From Burhinus oedicnemus (lineage: Eukaryota; Chordata; Aves; Charadriiformes; Burhinidae): a stretch of 64,000 nucleotides of DNA. Position 1 is the first letter of the stretch, and each line of letters opens with the position of its first letter. A program made the position numbers and the translations under genes. The notes beneath the pieces were generated by a model. That model was not told where the DNA came from. It saw nothing but the letters and a program-made list of their open reading frames with translations, and made no database searches. This document shows positions 62,420-64,000 of this stretch, piece by piece. The DNA is taken from positions 4,046,026-4,110,025 of the forward strand of contig VFFE01007215.1 of assembly GCA_008921705.1 (NCBI GenBank), in the 5' to 3' direction.

Positions 62420-64000
62420 GGTAATGCGTGTTCATTCACCTGGGGATGGATGAAGACCAGACCAAGAGCTTATGGATCAGGATTAAAGGGAGGAGGACAG
62501 GGGCAGGTGACATTACAGTGGGGGTCTGCTACAGGCTATCTGACCAGGATGATGGAGTGGATGAGGCCCTGTATAGACAGATAGGGGCAGCATGGCGTTC
62601 ACAGGCCCTGGTCCACATGGAGGACTTCAACCACCCCGATATCTGTTGGAGGGACAACACAGCAGGGCACAAAGACTCCAGAAAGTTCTTGAAATGCGTC
62701 AATGATAACTTCCTTCTCCATGTGACAGAAGAGCCAATGAGAAGAGGTGCTATGCTGGACCTTGTTCTCACCAACAAAGAGAGGCTAGTGGGGAATGTGA
62801 AGCTCAAGGGCAGCCTTGGCTGCAGTGATCATGGGATGGTGGAGTTCAAGATCCTTAGGGCAGCAAGGAGGGTGCACAGCAAGCTTGTTACCCTGGCCTT
62901 CAGGAGAGCAGACTTTGGCCTCTTCAGGGATCTGCTTAATGAAATATAGTGGGATAAAGCCCTGGAAGGAAGAGGGGCCCAAGAAAGCTGGCTAATATTC
63001 GAGGACCACCTCCACCAAGCTCAGGGTCAATGCATCCCAACAAAGAAGAAGTCAGACAAAGCCACCAGGAGGCCTGCATGGATGAACAAGGAGCTCTTGG
63101 ACGCACTCAAACAGAAAAAAGGAAGCCTACAGAGAGTGGAAGCAAGGACAGGTAGCCTGGGAGGAATGCAGAGAAACTGTGCAAGCAGCCAGGGACTAGG
63201 TTAGTCAAGCTAAAGCCCAGATAGAGTTAAATCTGGCCAGGGATATCAAGGGCAACAAGAAAGCCTTCTACAGGTATATCAGGGACAAAAGGAAGACTAG
63301 GGAAGATGTGGGCACTCTCCAGAAGGAAACAGGAGAGCTGGTCACCCAGGATACGGAGAAGGCTGAGGGACTTGATGACTTTTTTGCCTCAGTCTTCCCT
63401 GGCAAGGGCTCTAACCACATTGCCGGAGTTGCAGAAGGTGAAGGCAGGGACTGTGAGAGTGAAGAACTGCCCACTGTAGGTGAAGATCAAGTACAAGACC
63501 ATCTAAGGAACCTGAAGGTACACAATTCCGTGGGACCTGATGAAATCCATCCACGGGTCCTGAAGGAACTGGCAGATGAAGTTGCTAAGCCACTTTCCAT
63601 TATATTTGAAAAGTTGTGGCAATCTGGTGAAGTTCACGCTGACTGGAAAAAGGGAAACGTAACCCCCATTTTCAAAAAGGGAAAAAGGAAGGAAGACTCG
63701 GGGAACTACAGGCCGGTCAGTTTCACCTCTGTGCCCAGCAAGGTCATGGAGCAGATCCTCCTGGAAACTCTGCTAAGGCACATGGAAAATAAGGAGGTGA
63801 TTGGTGACAGCCAACATGGCTTCACCAAGGGCAAGTCATGCCTGACAAATGTGTTGGCCATCTATGACAGGGTTACAGCATTAGTGAGAGCAACAGACAT
63901 CATCTACCTGAACTTATGCAAAGCGTTTGACACTGTCCTGCATGACATCCTGGTCTCTAAATTGGAGAGACATGGATTTGATGGATGGACCACTCGGTGG
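62420..64000 (+). mobile_element. CR1 LINE, internal endonuclease-RT segment, runs off the window
   Basis: From about 62420 the plus strand carries CR1 ORF2 from the middle of the apurinic-type endonuclease, through the linker, into the reverse transcriptase, and is cut by the window edge before the FADD motif. The first third of the endonuclease and all of ORF1 are absent. Similarity to bird CR1 ORF2 is strong along the whole length. It lies head-to-head with the minus-strand CR1 3' end at 61716-62262. Confidence 0.92.
62428..64000 (+). pseudogene. Broken CR1 ORF2: endonuclease and reverse transcriptase
   Basis: ORF2 nicks target DNA and copies CR1 RNA at the nick. The endonuclease part (62428-62946) shows GVCYR, EDFNHPDICW (normally GDFN; the D and N remain) and CSDHGMVEF with the catalytic SDH. 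A TAG at 62947-62949 interrupts it, but the same frame continues as WDKALEGRGAQESW. A frameshift lies at about 63115-63121 in an A-run, moving to the frame that reads [16 protein letters not shown] second stop is at 63197-63199. From 63200 the frame is open to the edge (267 codons) and carries [19 protein letters not shown] (63704-63721) and QHGF (63812-63823). Motif A reads [10 protein letters not shown], with Asn (63911-63913) where the catalytic Asp belongs. One extra residue lies before NYRPVS. It cannot make active enzyme. Confidence 0.9.

Noticed and set aside
1..64000. CRISPR arrays, bacterial operons or phage-like modules
   Set aside because: No regularly spaced direct repeats, no ribosome-binding sites before long frames, and all recognisable elements are vertebrate retroelements.

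Overview
The window reads as non-coding DNA from a bird, or at least a sauropsid. It is AT-rich and CpG-poor, with long unique stretches and few repeats. The repeats that can be recognised are CR1 LINE fragments (five, of differing decay) and two solo LTRs whose sequence I recognise from memory as avian endogenous-retrovirus LTRs. There are no Alu, L1 or B-type elements, no operons and no bacterial signals. No host protein-coding gene, tRNA, rRNA, snRNA or CRISPR array could be supported. The region is best read as a gene desert or part of a very large intron.

Layout. 1-2.1 kb is unique AT-rich sequence with one CR1 tail (1038-1095). 2.13-2.63 kb is a GC-richer block open in one frame and ending at a consensus splice donor. 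About 2.87-3.68 kb is a solo LTR with 51-bp internal sub-repeats and an A20 run. 8337-8752 is a second, compact solo LTR with intact TATA box and poly(A) signal. From 8.75 to 61.7 kb almost everything is unique; the exceptions are two older CR1 tails (19.2 kb and 38.4 kb), short microsatellites, two strong G-quadruplex motifs, a homopyrimidine tract, several inverted repeats and a GC-rich block at 57.75-58.12 kb.

The last 2.3 kb is the most structured part. A CR1 3' end on the minus strand (61716-62262) lies head-to-head with a CR1 endonuclease/reverse-transcriptase segment on the plus strand (about 62420 to the window edge). The first keeps an open 147-codon ORF2 tail. The second is disrupted by two stops, one frameshift and loss of the catalytic aspartate of RT motif A.

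No multi-gene system was found. The items most worth checking are the head-to-head CR1 pair, the candidate exons and the candidate regulatory inverted repeats.
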